Shown here: positions 54,300-63,820 of the stretch, piece after piece
Position numbering within the stretch: the stretch's first letter is position 1
How the letters are laid out: every line of letters starts with the position of its first letter
Assembly: GCA_023213315.1 (NCBI GenBank)
Contig: JAKCPI010010857.1
Coordinates: forward strand, 1 to 64,000
Direction: 5' to 3'
DNA length: 64,000 nucleotides
Origin: Euborellia annulipes
Taxonomy: Eukaryota > Arthropoda > Insecta > Dermaptera > Anisolabididae
Program-made: the position numbers and the translations under genes
The notes under the pieces: model-generated
Databases searched by the model: none
Told to the model about the DNA's origin: nothing
What the model saw: only the letters and a program-made list of their open reading frames with translations

Positions 54300-54316
<17 letters not shown>
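53270..54316 (+). repeat. R-family repeat, most complete copy
   Basis: About 1.05 kb. It has head TACTTTCTCTTACCTATGTA, a GTCT/GTGT microsatellite expansion (53419-53490), the AGTACT module (53597) and TGGTTGCCATGGTAACC (53790s). The extra segment (53970-54190) matches 52480-52695. The terminal hairpin is complete at 54219-54310: ATCTGGTGTGACCAGCACAG...TTACCGAAGGGTAA...CGCCAGTCACACCAGAT, then poly-T. It is the best reference copy for the family. Confidence 0.8.
53419..53490 (+). repeat. GTCT then GT microsatellite
   Basis: About nine GTCT units followed by about nine GT units inside the R repeat. Other copies have one to four GTCT units at the same point. Confidence 0.9.
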
Positions 54317-54330
<14 letters not shown>

Positions 54331-55323
54331 GATATCCAAAATAATAATTATAATTAATTTTTTATATTCCTCAAAGCCGATTTCCATTAACAAAACGGAT
54401 ATTACATTAGTTATATATATAAAAGAAAAAAAAATTATATTAACAAAATATTTTAAATGAATCATCAATCATTTGCCATAAACAGCTGATTAAATTTATA
54501 AAGCTTAAAATAAATTGAAATTTATTTATATAATTCACCTTGGATAAGAACAAAGAATGAATTTTTTTTTGTGAAGTATCTATTTGGTCTAATTTTTTTG
54601 TGTAAGCAAACAGATTGAAATTAAGGTTAAAAGATCAAATAAAAAATTTGAAAATTCTGCTTTTGAAAGGGCATTTTTATAAAGGAGTATAATCCTATCA
54701 AAATTTTTTGAACTTTGCCTATAAAATTGATTAAAATTAAGAAATTTAAGGTAATTTTAAAAATCAAGGTTATTTTAAATTGTAAAATAATACAAAATTT
54801 GTGTGAGTTCCCATTTTATTAAAAATAAAATTATGATATCATTAAAACATTTGGAAGGAGGGCAATTAATTATTTAATTAAGTTACGTAAAATTGTTCTC
54901 ATGATTTTTTTTTTTTTTGTTTGTCATTGTGAAATTCCAAAATTTCCTCCCCTTCTTTGAAAGAATATTTTTATCAAAGATAAATGGAGAAAAAAGGTGA
55001 GAGTGAAAGTGATATCAGTACTGACTGTCGAGTATAATGAAAATATTAGCGAGATAAATAAATGCTAATTTTAATATCTATGCCAATTAAAGTGCCCTTT
55101 TTAAATAAAAAAAATATTTTTTTTTAATCAAAATCCACGCTTTGCATGCAAATTACTCAACTCTCCGGTGGGGAGGGAAAAATTTTAACTTTAATTAAAA
55201 CTATGACGAACAGCCAAGCAAAATAATAATAATAATAATAATAATAATACTAATAATAAAGTTAAAATTAAATAAATAAATAATAAAAAAGGCATATTAA
55301 TTTGAAAAAGGTCAGTTGGGAAA
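54317..55323. other. AT-rich intergenic sequence
   Basis: No gene; an AAT microsatellite lies at 55223-55260. Confidence 0.45.
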
Positions 55324-55329
55324 ATGAAA

Positions 55330-55517
55330 ACTTTTTATTATAAATATCTCTATCCAGTCATTAGTGTCAGAACTGACCCCGATGTCGTTACACTGAGTGG
55401 TGATTTTCAGGAGTTCAGTTCAGATTACAGATATTCAATATGTCCTCCATCAGCGATACGAACAATATCACATCGATACTCAAATTCCTTTCATACTCGA
55501 GCAGTATGTCTTTCGTC
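55330..55517 (-). pseudogene. mariner-type transposase C-terminus, inverted copy
   Basis: On the minus strand GAATTTGAGTATCGATGTGA leads to GGACATATTGAATATCTGTA and a stop at 55427-55425. It encodes an EFEYRCDIVR-like end and GGHIEYL before the stop, the usual close of Tc1/mariner-type transposases of this group. It faces away from the plus-strand middle piece that follows it, so two copies or one rearranged copy are present. Confidence 0.6.
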
Positions 55518-55736
55518 ACACAACTTCATTTTTCAAGACAGGGCACCCCCTCACTGGAGTCGTCAAATGCGTGAATATCTGATATGAATGAAACTCGACC
55601 GAACCGTTGGATTGGTCGGCAAGGAGCTGGCGTCTTAGCAGCTCCAAGTCACCGGATTTGAAACCCTATGACTTCTTCCTGTGGGGTTTAGTTGAAGACA
55701 ACCTTTATGTACCACTACTTCCACAGAACCTGGAAG

Positions 55737-56234
55737 TTTTTTTTTTTTTTTTTAACAGTCATACTTTTCTCATTCACAATCACACACATATTCACACAGT
55801 CTTTTCGGCAACTCAGGTCATATAAGACCTTGACGATAACCTTTATTATATATAATATCTATTGGGAGTCCAGGCATTCTTATTTAAGCAATTTGGTATC
55901 CAAATGGCTTAAATAAAATCATCGGACTTAAGGAAGGTAAGATTTGCAACCAGGAGAATAAAGAACTATTTTAATTTCTTTTGGTCGACGTTTCGGACGC
56001 CAATTGAGTCCTTCTTTGGTCCCGAAGAAAGACGCGATTGGCGTCCGAAACGTCGACCAAAAAAAAATTAAAATAGTTTTTTATTCTCCTGAGTTGCAAA
56101 TCTACCTTCCTTAAGATTAATATATAACAGCCATTTTACACTTTTATTAAGAATCGTCGGACTGCCTTGGATCTGAACCCGCGACCCTTGGTATAAAAGG
56201 CCAGCACGCTAACCTTTACACTAAGCCCGAGGGC
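55737..56234 (-). mobile_element. tRNA-derived SINE interrupted by a palindrome
   Basis: Poly-T, GTCTTTTCGGCAACTCAGG and the mirrored core precede AAAATCATCGGACT. After the inserted element, GAATCGTCGGACTGCC...GCGACCCTTGG and GCACGCTAACCTTTACACTA then AGCCCGAGGGC complete the head. GGAAG flanks it (55732-55736, 56238-56242). It inserted into the mariner coding region between codons for LE and EEL. Confidence 0.8.
55929..56151. mobile_element. palindromic element with CGAAACG motif and 12-bp duplication
   Basis: Arms TTTCTTTTGGTCGACGTTTC and CGAAACGTCGACCAAAAAAA mirror each other and extend out to TAAGGAAGG/CCTTCCTTA. A 36-base non-palindromic tail follows (to TTTTATTAAG). AATCATCGGACT (55917-55928) and AATCGTCGGACT (56152-56163) are the duplicated SINE sequence. 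On the plus strand CCGAAGA (56022), GACGC/GCGTC pairing (56031-56045) and CGAAAC (56046-56051) form a hammerhead-like core with one changed core base. Confidence 0.75.
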
Positions 56235-56449
56235 AAAGGAAGAGTTGAAGAACTGAATCTGTACTGCCATAATATCAGTGACGAAGGACATGATTGAAGT
56301 ATGAGAGGAATTTGAGTATCGATGTGATATTGTTCGTTTCGGGACATATTGAACATCTGTAATCTGAATTCAAGAGGTTCGTAAATATGTGTGTAAGTCT
56401 TAAAGTTTAATAAATATATGCATTTGAACGTATATTCTTTTTGAAAAAC

Positions 56450-57029
56450 CCTGTGTATAGATATACCAACATAAAGTTAATTTTAAGGAAGGTGGGTGGT
56501 TATGTTAGCTCAATCACTTCTTTTTTTTTAATCTAAAAACTATGTTTATATCAAAATTTGAAAAAAAATTTTCATCTTTTTTTTTTTACTCAACAAGTAG
56601 AAAGTTAAACATTTGATTTTCAGATTGATAACATGGAAAAAAAATGTTCCTTGTATTTTATTTGTATGGGGGTGAATGTTAAAAAAAAAATTCAAAAATA
56701 ACTGATAAACAGTTAGCCTATAGAGGGAAAAGGTAATATAAACATTTTTTATTCATTTAAAAATTCCTTCAAATTGAGTTATAAATTTAGAAACCAATCT
56801 TCATTTTTGAAAAATTGTATAAACAAGAAAAAAGATGTAATATTAATAACCCAGGCCAACAGTGATTTTGATGACGGGGTATTTTGAACAATACCTGGGG
56901 ATATGGATAGCCCAGATTCCAGGAATGCTATATTTTGCTCCGTCAGCTCTAGATATAGATAAAATTAAATTTTAAATGTTCTCTAAAGCGGCTTTTAGAA
57001 AAATCAAATTTTTTAAGTTTTTTTTTCTT
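56450..57029. other. AT-rich intergenic sequence
   Basis: No gene is recognised. Confidence 0.45.
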
Positions 57030-57175
57030 TACTTTGCACAGCTCTAAAAAAGTTTTTAATATCCTTGAATGCAAAAACGATATTTACGATATTCTATAGT
57101 ACTTTACCTTTCCAAAAATCATTGATTGGTGAAAATCTGTTAATTGTTAACGAAATAATAAACAAAAGCGTTATC
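57030..57175 (-). repeat. fragment of the long-inverted-repeat element
   Basis: GATATTCTATAGTAC...TTTCCAAAAATCATTGATTG and TGAAAATCTGTTAATTGTTA match the inner arms at about 35720 and 35920. Confidence 0.45.
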
Positions 57176-58017
57176 AAAGTCGGGATTCTCCGCTATCCAT
57201 AGACCTCTTATTCGTATAATTGAGATAGAGTCCTCCCTTTTTATATAAGAATTTTTTTTATTGAAAGTATATTTAAATTAATTGGAAGTCACTGTAATTG
57301 AAATAAATTTTGGAAGAGGAAACGGCCATGAGAGGATAAAGAATACAAATTAGTAAATACTTCATTGGTTTAAAAAAAAATACTAATGAGCTTTTAATTA
57401 AAATAAGTATTTTTATTTTTTTCTTTAATTCCTCCACCTCACCTCCCCTCCTCTCAATTCGATTTTATACTTATTGCTCTATTTAAAACAAATCTCAATA
57501 CCCTTAAAAAAATATAATTCCTCTTTGTTCTTTATCAGCCTTGGGTCGATGGCGTCACAACCGGTACGCAATTAGGCTGCGTCGGCAATTCGCCCAATAA
57601 ACGTACAATTGATTGATCCGTTTGTATTCCACACATACATGTTACATATATACGTATATATAATACCTATGAGCTATGCACATATTCTCCATCCCTTTCG
57701 TTCAGCATTCTCCTGGTTGAACCATAATCCCAATCCCCTTTCCCTCCCTCCACCCTTCGATATACGGCCTTATATCGAAATTATTATTAATACATGAAAA
57801 AAAAAAAAAACAATTTAGGTCCACATGTGCATCTAATAACTATAGTATACGTGATTATTTTTATATTATCATTACTATACCTTGGTATATAAAGCGCGAG
57901 CCACTGACTTCCTGTGTGTAATGTGTATGTGCATGTCAGGGGGCCAGAGTAAAGGGAAGTGGAGTCAGAGAGGAAAACTTATAACTTTAAGTTAGAGAGG
58001 GAAATTTAAGTTTATTT
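57176..58017. other. intergenic sequence with isolated GC-richer blocks
   Basis: A block at 57535-57600 (TGGCGTCACAACCGGTACGC) and a TATATAAAGCGCGAGCC sequence at 57887 stand out from the AT-rich background. The latter could be a TATA box, with TCAGGGGGCC downstream, but no gene can be tied to it. Confidence 0.3.
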
Positions 58018-58407
58018 TCGCGTATAAGAGGGGTAGCTAATTTAAATATAAAATTTCAACCTCGTACTTTCTATCAAAATCTCGACATTGAATTTTTGAC
58101 ATGAATCTTTCAATATATTAACATATAGGCAAGGGCGGATCCAGAGGAGTTTCTCGAGGGGGGGGGGTAATATGGTGTGATTGGTCGCACAGCAAACTAT
58201 TTTTTCTCAATTTAGGTAATTTAAAGGCGCATTCTGTACTTGTTTGCCAGAATATAAATACAAATCAAATTTTTAAGTAATAATTTTTAAAATTTGACAT
58301 TAAAAATAATTTTTTTTCTTTTGAAAAAAAGTATTTTTTTTTCAAATCTCGGGAGGGGGGTAATTACCCCCTTGTATCCGCTCTTGCATATAGAAAAGAG
58401 AAAGTAA
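58018..58407 (-). repeat. R-family head split by a hAT MITE
   Basis: TAATTTAAATATAAAATTTC, CTCGACATTGAATTTTTGAC and TATTAACATATAGG lead up to the MITE, and CATATAGAAAAGAGAAAGTA continues after it. Confidence 0.6.
58130..58386. mobile_element. hAT-like MITE carrying an R hairpin
   Basis: Ends CAAGGGCGGATCCAGAGG and the inverse of CAAGAGCGGATACAAGGGGG; flanks CATATAGG (58122-58129) and CATATAGA (58387-58394) agree at seven of eight. The inside has GGTGTGATTGGTCGCACAGC and AAAGGCGCATTCTGTACTTG, a worn R-family hairpin. The same family is at 63267-63541, inverted. Confidence 0.75.
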
Positions 58408-58670
58408 AAATATTTAAAAAACTAAAAAAAAAAAAATTCTCCATTCAAAAACTAGGAAATCTTTTCGTTCATTAAAATTACACTTAGTTTTGCGAAATTC
58501 GTGTTGAAAATTAAATATCTAACGGGTGCTTATGAAATTCATCAATAAGCACTTTTCTTAAAATCCGGCCTTTACTCATAATATTAGTGACGATATATAT
58601 AGAAGACCAGGCACATTTATTTATTTATTTAAGAAAGGCGCGTTTCATTTATTAATAAATTGGATAAAGC

Positions 58671-58751
58671 GCCCTCGGGGTTGGTGTAGGGGTTAGCGTG
58701 CGTGTCGGTATAGAAGGTTAGCACGCTACCAACTACACTAATCCCGAAGGC
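58671..58751. repeat. SINE head foldback
   Basis: GCCCTCGGGGTTGGTGTAGG then GGTTAGCGTGC is a forward SINE head. It is followed at once by GGTTAGCACGCTACCAACTA then CACTAATCCCGAAGGC, the same head inverted. The two form a near-perfect hairpin of tRNA-like heads without bodies. Confidence 0.6.
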
Positions 58752-59302
58752 TTGTAACTTGTTATTCTTGTTTAATCAAATCTTTTATATTGTTATAAAT
58801 TATTTTATTTGAAACAGAATTGAAAAAGAAATTCATTTTAGTTTTTTTTTTTGTTTAAAGTTGAGTCAGAGAGTTTGACAACTTAATTTTTTTTCGTCGT
58901 CGCCCTTGATTTGTAACGACCGTAACCTTGTTGTTGTCCTAGGTCGACACAGTAGAGGTCTGCTTGCCTCTCTGCCTTTATTTTTATTTCACAGGAAGCT
59001 CAACCCACTTTCCAAACAACGAGCCATGTTCCGCTAGTCCATGAAGCCAGTCGAAACATGAACATCCTATTAGAAATCAGCAAATAGAGTCAGAGAGCCT
59101 TTGTGAGGCAGCGGCCATTCTTAATTTCCTAACTCCGAATCTCCTCTATTATTATTATTATTTTATCATCTTGATAAAATTTTATATTATATATCCGATC
59201 TTTTGTGATGAACAATAATCAAAAACATAAGATTTGATCTAAACATTTTGTTATATTAGAGTTTTGACTTTTATATTAATTAATTTTACAAACAACAAGT
59301 AA
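58752..59302. other. intergenic sequence with a GC-richer block
   Basis: The block 58890-59110 is less AT-rich and not repeated in the window. A pyrimidine tract ending ATTTTTATTTCACAG (58980-58993) resembles a splice acceptor. The next 30 codons (EAQPTFQTTSHVP...) are open until TAG. This might be an exon, but no family is recognised and it could be chance. Confidence 0.25.
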
Positions 59303-59357
59303 AAAATCTGGTGTGACTGGCGCACAGCACACAACTTTCTCTTACCCTTCGGTAAGA
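59303..59357. repeat. R-family hairpin, half
   Basis: AATCTGGTGTGACTGGCGCA then CAGCACACAACTTTCTCTTA and CCCTTCGGTAAGAG; the return arm is missing. Confidence 0.6.
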
Positions 59358-59940
59358 GCTATGATACTAACAATAAAATTTTAAAACAAATAAAATTTGA
59401 ACAAATTTGATCTCATAAAAAATAACATCTGCCTATCAAACCATTAATTTATAATCCGTGTAAAATTGTTAATTTATTCTTTCATTACGAATATATGATT
59501 ACTTTTCAATGATGATGATGATGATGATAAAAATATAAAATTCTCTAATGAAATTGAAAATGTGTTAATAAAAAAAAAAGTAAAAATCTATGTAGCCTAT
59601 ATTAATCAAATCTTTCTCTCTGTGAACATTTATTTTGTTTTTAAAAAGTTCTAAAACATTTCAAATGAGAAAAAGAGAGATGAAAAAAAATACAATTTCT
59701 TATCAATCAATGAATATTTTAGGAAAAAAAAAATCGTTGAATATGTCAATTAAGAAATTGAGATACGAAGACAAAACAAATATTTTTTTAAATAAAGAAT
59801 ATAATAGAAAATTCTTTTTTAATCAGTAATATGAGAAAAGGAAAATATATTTTTAAAGACGAACTGTTGATATAAGCCAATGAAAAATAAAAAGAAATAT
59901 ATTACATTATCAAGAAGAGAAAGGAGTATAATCCAATAAA
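59358..59940. other. AT-rich intergenic sequence
   Basis: No gene; a GAT microsatellite lies at 59509-59528. The 64-codon lysine-rich frame at 59635-59829 is not supported. Confidence 0.4.
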
Positions 59941-59947
59941 AGAGAAG

Positions 59948-60642
59948 GAAATTTTTGTTTCAACGTTTCGACCTGTTCTCCAGGCCTTCTCCAAGGAAGA
60001 TTTCAATAGTCTATAAGAGTATAATCTATAATAATAGCCTTTCAGGCAATATTGCTGTATCTTCTAATTTACTATTAATCCCAAATTCATTTCAATGTTT
60101 ATGTTTAAGCTTGCTTTGTGGGTTTTTTTTTTATTTCTTGATAAACTTAAGCAATTTGTGTCAAAAGTTTTCTCAGAATTAAAAAAAAATCCTGAAAAAA
60201 AGTTGTGTCAAAAGTTTTCTCAGAATTAAAAAAAATCCTGAAAAACAAGTTGTGTCAAAAGTTTTCTCAGAATTAAAAAAAAAATCCTGAAAAACAAGTT
60301 GTGTCAAAAGTTTTCTCAGAATTAAAAAAATCCTGAAAAACAAGTTGCGTCAAAAGTTTTCTCAGAATTAAAAAATAATCCAGATAAGCTTAAACATTTT
60401 GTGTCAAAAGTTTTCAAAAGTTGTGGTTAATCGTGCTAGTAGAATCCAAGATGAATCTTCGTTTGGCTCCATTGCCTTATTGAGGGCTATTTGTTTTCTT
60501 GACCCTACATGGTCCTGAAGGAGTCGTTTTGGCTCCGAAACTTTGACTCATAACGGAGAGAGTTAATCCAAATAAATTGGCTCCGAATTTTATTTATTCA
60601 TCCTTCTCATATTCACCAGGCCACCCCCCCCCCCCCTATCTT
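59948..60642. mobile_element. element bounded by GAAAC motifs
   Basis: Near the left border the minus strand reads CCTGGAGAACAGGTCGAAAC (about 59963-59982). Near the right border the plus strand reads CCTGAAGGAGTCGTTTTGGC then TCCGAAAC (60514-60541), with GAGTC/GGCTC pairing. Between them is the tandem array at 60155-60415. The pairing of the two borders as one element is inferred. Confidence 0.4.
60155..60415 (+). repeat. five tandem units of about 52 bp
   Basis: GTGTCAAAAGTTTTCTCAGA then ATTAAAAAAAATCCTGAAAA repeats about five times. Units differ mainly in the length of the A-run. Confidence 0.8.
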
Positions 60643-61923
60643 CATCAGGTTTTAAACTGTTTTTTGTAAGGATTTTTTGAGCATTTTAGAATCTAGTACC
60701 ATTTTTAGAAATTAAATTAATTGCCTATCAAATCATAATTTGAGTAGGACATTAGACAATGTTCCTATTGATTGATTCTTTCAAATGAAATGGAATTTTT
60801 TGTCACTGCGTACCCCTGAATCCTGGCGTGTTACGGACCAGAGGTTCACGACTCAAGTGTGGATTAATGTCTCTTAAAAAAAAAATTCATTGTACCGGTA
60901 TTAAATTTAAAATGAACTTAATTTTCCGGTGGATCGCTTGAGATGCCCAAAAGTGACTGAGAGGGTAAGTAGTTTTTTTATTGACATCGCAAATAAAAAT
61001 AATAAAAAAAACTTTAATCTTGTTTTTACCTCTATTATTATCTTTCCCATAAAAAAAAGTGAAATGGCTCATTTATTTTCCAATTTTTAAATTTCGAAAC
61101 CTCTTTTTCTACGTATTTTATGTAGTAAACTCATTTGATAATGTATAAGAGCATCGAGGGTTAGAGAATATAGTAATCTCCCTGACTATCCAGCTATAAA
61201 GTATTTATTTTCTTCTTGAAAAAAAAAAAAGAAAAAGCCAATAAATTTCAATGACCCGTAAAAAAGACTTGAAGAAATACGGAAAAGGATATTACATGGA
61301 ACAAATTAATATTTCATCGGGATCGAAGAAGTTAAAAATTTTTGTTTAGAGATAAAACTATTATTAATCTCAAATTAACTGGGATGTACTTAACTGAATT
61401 AAAGTCTGCACTCTTTATAAAGTCCATTTTTTGTTCCTATCTTTCAGAAATTAAATTATAAATATTTAAAAAAAAAAAAATGATAAATTTTGTCGTCAGT
61501 TTTGTTTATTAATTTTTCCGCATTTAATAAAATAAATGATTTTTTTTTCTCTCTCCAAGGTGATATTCTTTTACTTTTCTTTTCTTTTAATTAAAAAATA
61601 ATAAATCTTGTTCACGTTTTCCGTAGCCCATATAAAAACATCCAAATTCATTTGTTTTCATTAAATGAAACGCTACGAGACCTGGCCATTTATGACTCTT
61701 TAAATAAACAATATTATCTTCGTTAAAGGAGAGACTCCATCTTTTATCTGAAATTAAATTTATTAATTTTCTTTTGAGTCTTATCAATATTCCTGGAATA
61801 TGTAAATCAGGAACGTAATTTGAAATTACATATATAATATTTAAGATATTATATACATCGCGAATCTAAGCCGGGAGAAGGAAATTCATTAGGCCTATTT
61901 AAAATACCGAAAAAAGTAAGGGT
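60643..61923. other. AT-rich intergenic sequence
   Basis: No gene. A hAT right terminus without a partner occurs at 60797-60858 (TTACGGACCAGAGGTTCACG). Frames of 61-66 codons on the minus strand are not supported. Confidence 0.4.
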
Positions 61924-62036
61924 GCGCCGCCGGGAGTTGAACCACGGATCCACCAATTTATACTCGGTGTGCCCTAACACTTGATCATTGCACGGCATTC
62001 GGGTGGTGGATCCGTGGTTCAACTCCCGGCGGTCCA
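61924..62036. repeat. tRNA-like inverted duplication
   Basis: On the minus strand GATCAAGTGTTAGGGCACAC and then GTGGATCCGTGGTTCAACTC and CCGGCGG have A- and B-box-like parts at tRNA spacing (61924-61998). The right arm (GGTGGATCCGTGGTTCAACT then CCCGGCGGTC, 62006-62036) repeats the T-arm half on the plus strand. A pseudo-tRNA or SINE head folded back on itself. Confidence 0.5.
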
Positions 62037-62409
62037 CAATTACTTTTTTTGGGGTATTTGAATTAATAAATATTGAAATTTATGTAATTTAAAAATATCA
62101 TTTCTATATAATAAAGAGAATATGTTTGTTTACTGGAAGATAGGCAACCCATATGGATTTTTTTTTAAATAACGAAGCCTTATTATTATTAATATAAATT
62201 TTTCTATTGATATATTGATCCATTAAATGAATATAAAATTTCTTTGATTCTCAATTGGGATAATTATAGTGTATCAAAAAAAAAAAATTATTTATTATAA
62301 AATGAAAGAGTGTGGATGCAGCCCAATATTTAGGCTATATTAAGAATAACGGAACCTCATAGTCTCTTTCTTAGACAAAGACTATACAGATGGTATATTT
62401 ATAATTAAA
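62037..62409. other. AT-rich intergenic sequence
   Basis: No gene is recognised. Confidence 0.45.
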
Positions 62410-62682
62410 AAATTAATAAAATATCTTCAATAATTTATTAGTTCTTGTTGACAGATGCTGTTTCGGCACACCCAAAACTATCTTCAGAACTGCAAAATTA
62501 TACATAATTATAAAAATATGACTGTACAATATGTATTCTTAGTATAAAAATACATTGTATAGTCATATTTTGAGTAAATGTTTACAATTATGTATTTTGA
62601 AGATGGCTGTTGGGTGTGCATCTGTCAACAAGGACTAATAAATAATTGAAGATATTTTAATAATTTGTTAATTACAAATACC
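62410..62682. mobile_element. palindromic element with CTGAAGA...GAAAC
   Basis: ATCTTCAATAATTTATTAGT then TCTTGTTGACAGATGC mirrors GCATCTGTCAACAAGGACTA then ATAAATAATTGAAGATAT. On the minus strand of the left arm TTCTGAAGATAGTTTTGGGT then GTGCCGAAAC (about 62460-62489) repeats the motif of the other palindromes. Confidence 0.6.
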
Positions 62683-62759
62683 ATCTGTATATCCTTTGTC
62701 TACGAAAGTTTTTAAATTATTTATTATTTACTTTTAAAAAATTCATACAAAATTTTATA

Positions 62760-63818
62760 GAGGGAGAAGGTCCAAATTTCGGCTAGGGTCCAAATTCTGG
62801 CTAGTACTGTAATCAGTGTAAGGAGATGCTGCAATGTAGCCGCGATAGTATGAAACAACTTCTCAGGGAACGCCCATTGCATGGTTGAAGAAGCTGCGCA
62901 ATTTAGTGACAGTTGTTTGAGTGGTGGTAATTTTTTCGATTTTCGACAATTGAAAACTTTTACAGGTATGCATTTTTTAATTTACTGAATAGTCTAAAAC
63001 TTTGAATATATTATTCTCCATAAATAGTTGGGTTAAAGATACCCCAAGGTACCATAATCGATATAATTCCAAGCTCTCAACCGACTGTAGAATTTTTTAT
63101 TAACCTCAAACCGACGCCATAGTGAAGGTCTAAATTCGGGCTACTAGGAAAAAAACAAACAAAGGACGTAAAGCCGTAAGGTCTTGACTCATTACTGGCA
63201 CCCCATACAAAGAGGCACTTGCTCATTATATATACAATTATCTGAATATAATAAATACATCTTGAGCAAGGGCGGATACAAGGGGGGTAAAGGGGGTAAT
63301 TACCCCCCCCCCCCCCCCCCCCCCGAAATTAAAAAAAATACTTTTTTTTCTTAAAAAAATGTATTTTTAATGTAAAATTTTAAAAATTAATACTTAAAAA
63401 TTTGATTTGTATTTATATTCTGGCAACCAAGTATAAAATGCTCCTTTAAATTACCGAAATTAAGAAAAAATTGTGTGTTGTGCGGCCAGTCACACCAGAT
63501 TACCCCCCCTCCCCCGAGAAACACCTCTGGATCCGCCCTTGATCTTGAGTTAAATATTTGTACATATTTTATTGTTTTATTCTAGTTTATTTTGGCCTAG
63601 CCCAAATTTAGACCACATCTCAAAAATTTGTGATTTGGAATATTTTTTTAAGTGATAAAAAAAAATAAAATTAAAGGTATTTTAAAGCTTTTTAAATAGT
63701 TTATCGAAAGAAAACCTTTGAATGTACAATTTTATCATGGTTAGAGTTAATAATATTCATTCTAACAAAAGTTATAACACAAAAAGTAAACAGTAGCCGA
63801 AATTTGGACCTTCTCCTC
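62760..63818. mobile_element. TA-flanked element with GAGGGAGAAGG ends
   Basis: The ends GAGGGAGAAGGTCCAAATTT and AAATTTGGACCTTCTCCTC are inverted with TA outside (62758-62759, 63819-63820). The phrase GGTCCAAATTTCGGCTA recurs in variants near 62787, 63127 and 63595. It is interrupted by a hAT MITE (63267-63541). No transposase frame is recognised. Confidence 0.7.
63267..63541. mobile_element. hAT-like MITE, sister of 58130 copy
   Basis: Ends CAAGGGCGGATACAAGGGGG and the inverse of CAAGGGCGGATCCAGAGG; exact 8-bp duplication ATCTTGAG (63259-63266, 63542-63549). It carries the R-hairpin remnant (GTGTTGTGCGGCCAGTCACA) in inverse order relative to 58130-58386, and a C-run of about 22. Confidence 0.85.
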
Positions 63819-63820
63819 TA

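Larger units (their letters stand above)
55518..56362 (+). pseudogene. mariner-type transposase fragment, interrupted
   Basis: The plus strand encodes FIFQDRAPPHWS (55525-55560; the Asp is the second catalytic residue). After a frameshift at about 55585-55607 comes SPDLKPYDFFLWG (55647-55685; its second Asp is the third catalytic residue), then LVEDNLYVPLLPQNLE. The frame is split at 55736 by a SINE and resumes at about 56238 (EELKN). It ends EEFEYRCDIV, with a TGA where Trp is usual and a last frameshift before GGHIEHL and TAA (56360-56362). AAACCCTGTGTA at about 56440 may be the right terminal repeat. Dead by frameshifts, a stop and insertion. Confidence 0.75.

Noticed and set aside
60155..60415. 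regularly spaced short repeats resembling a CRISPR
   Set aside because: The whole 52-bp unit is repeated with no unique spacers, so it is an ordinary minisatellite.
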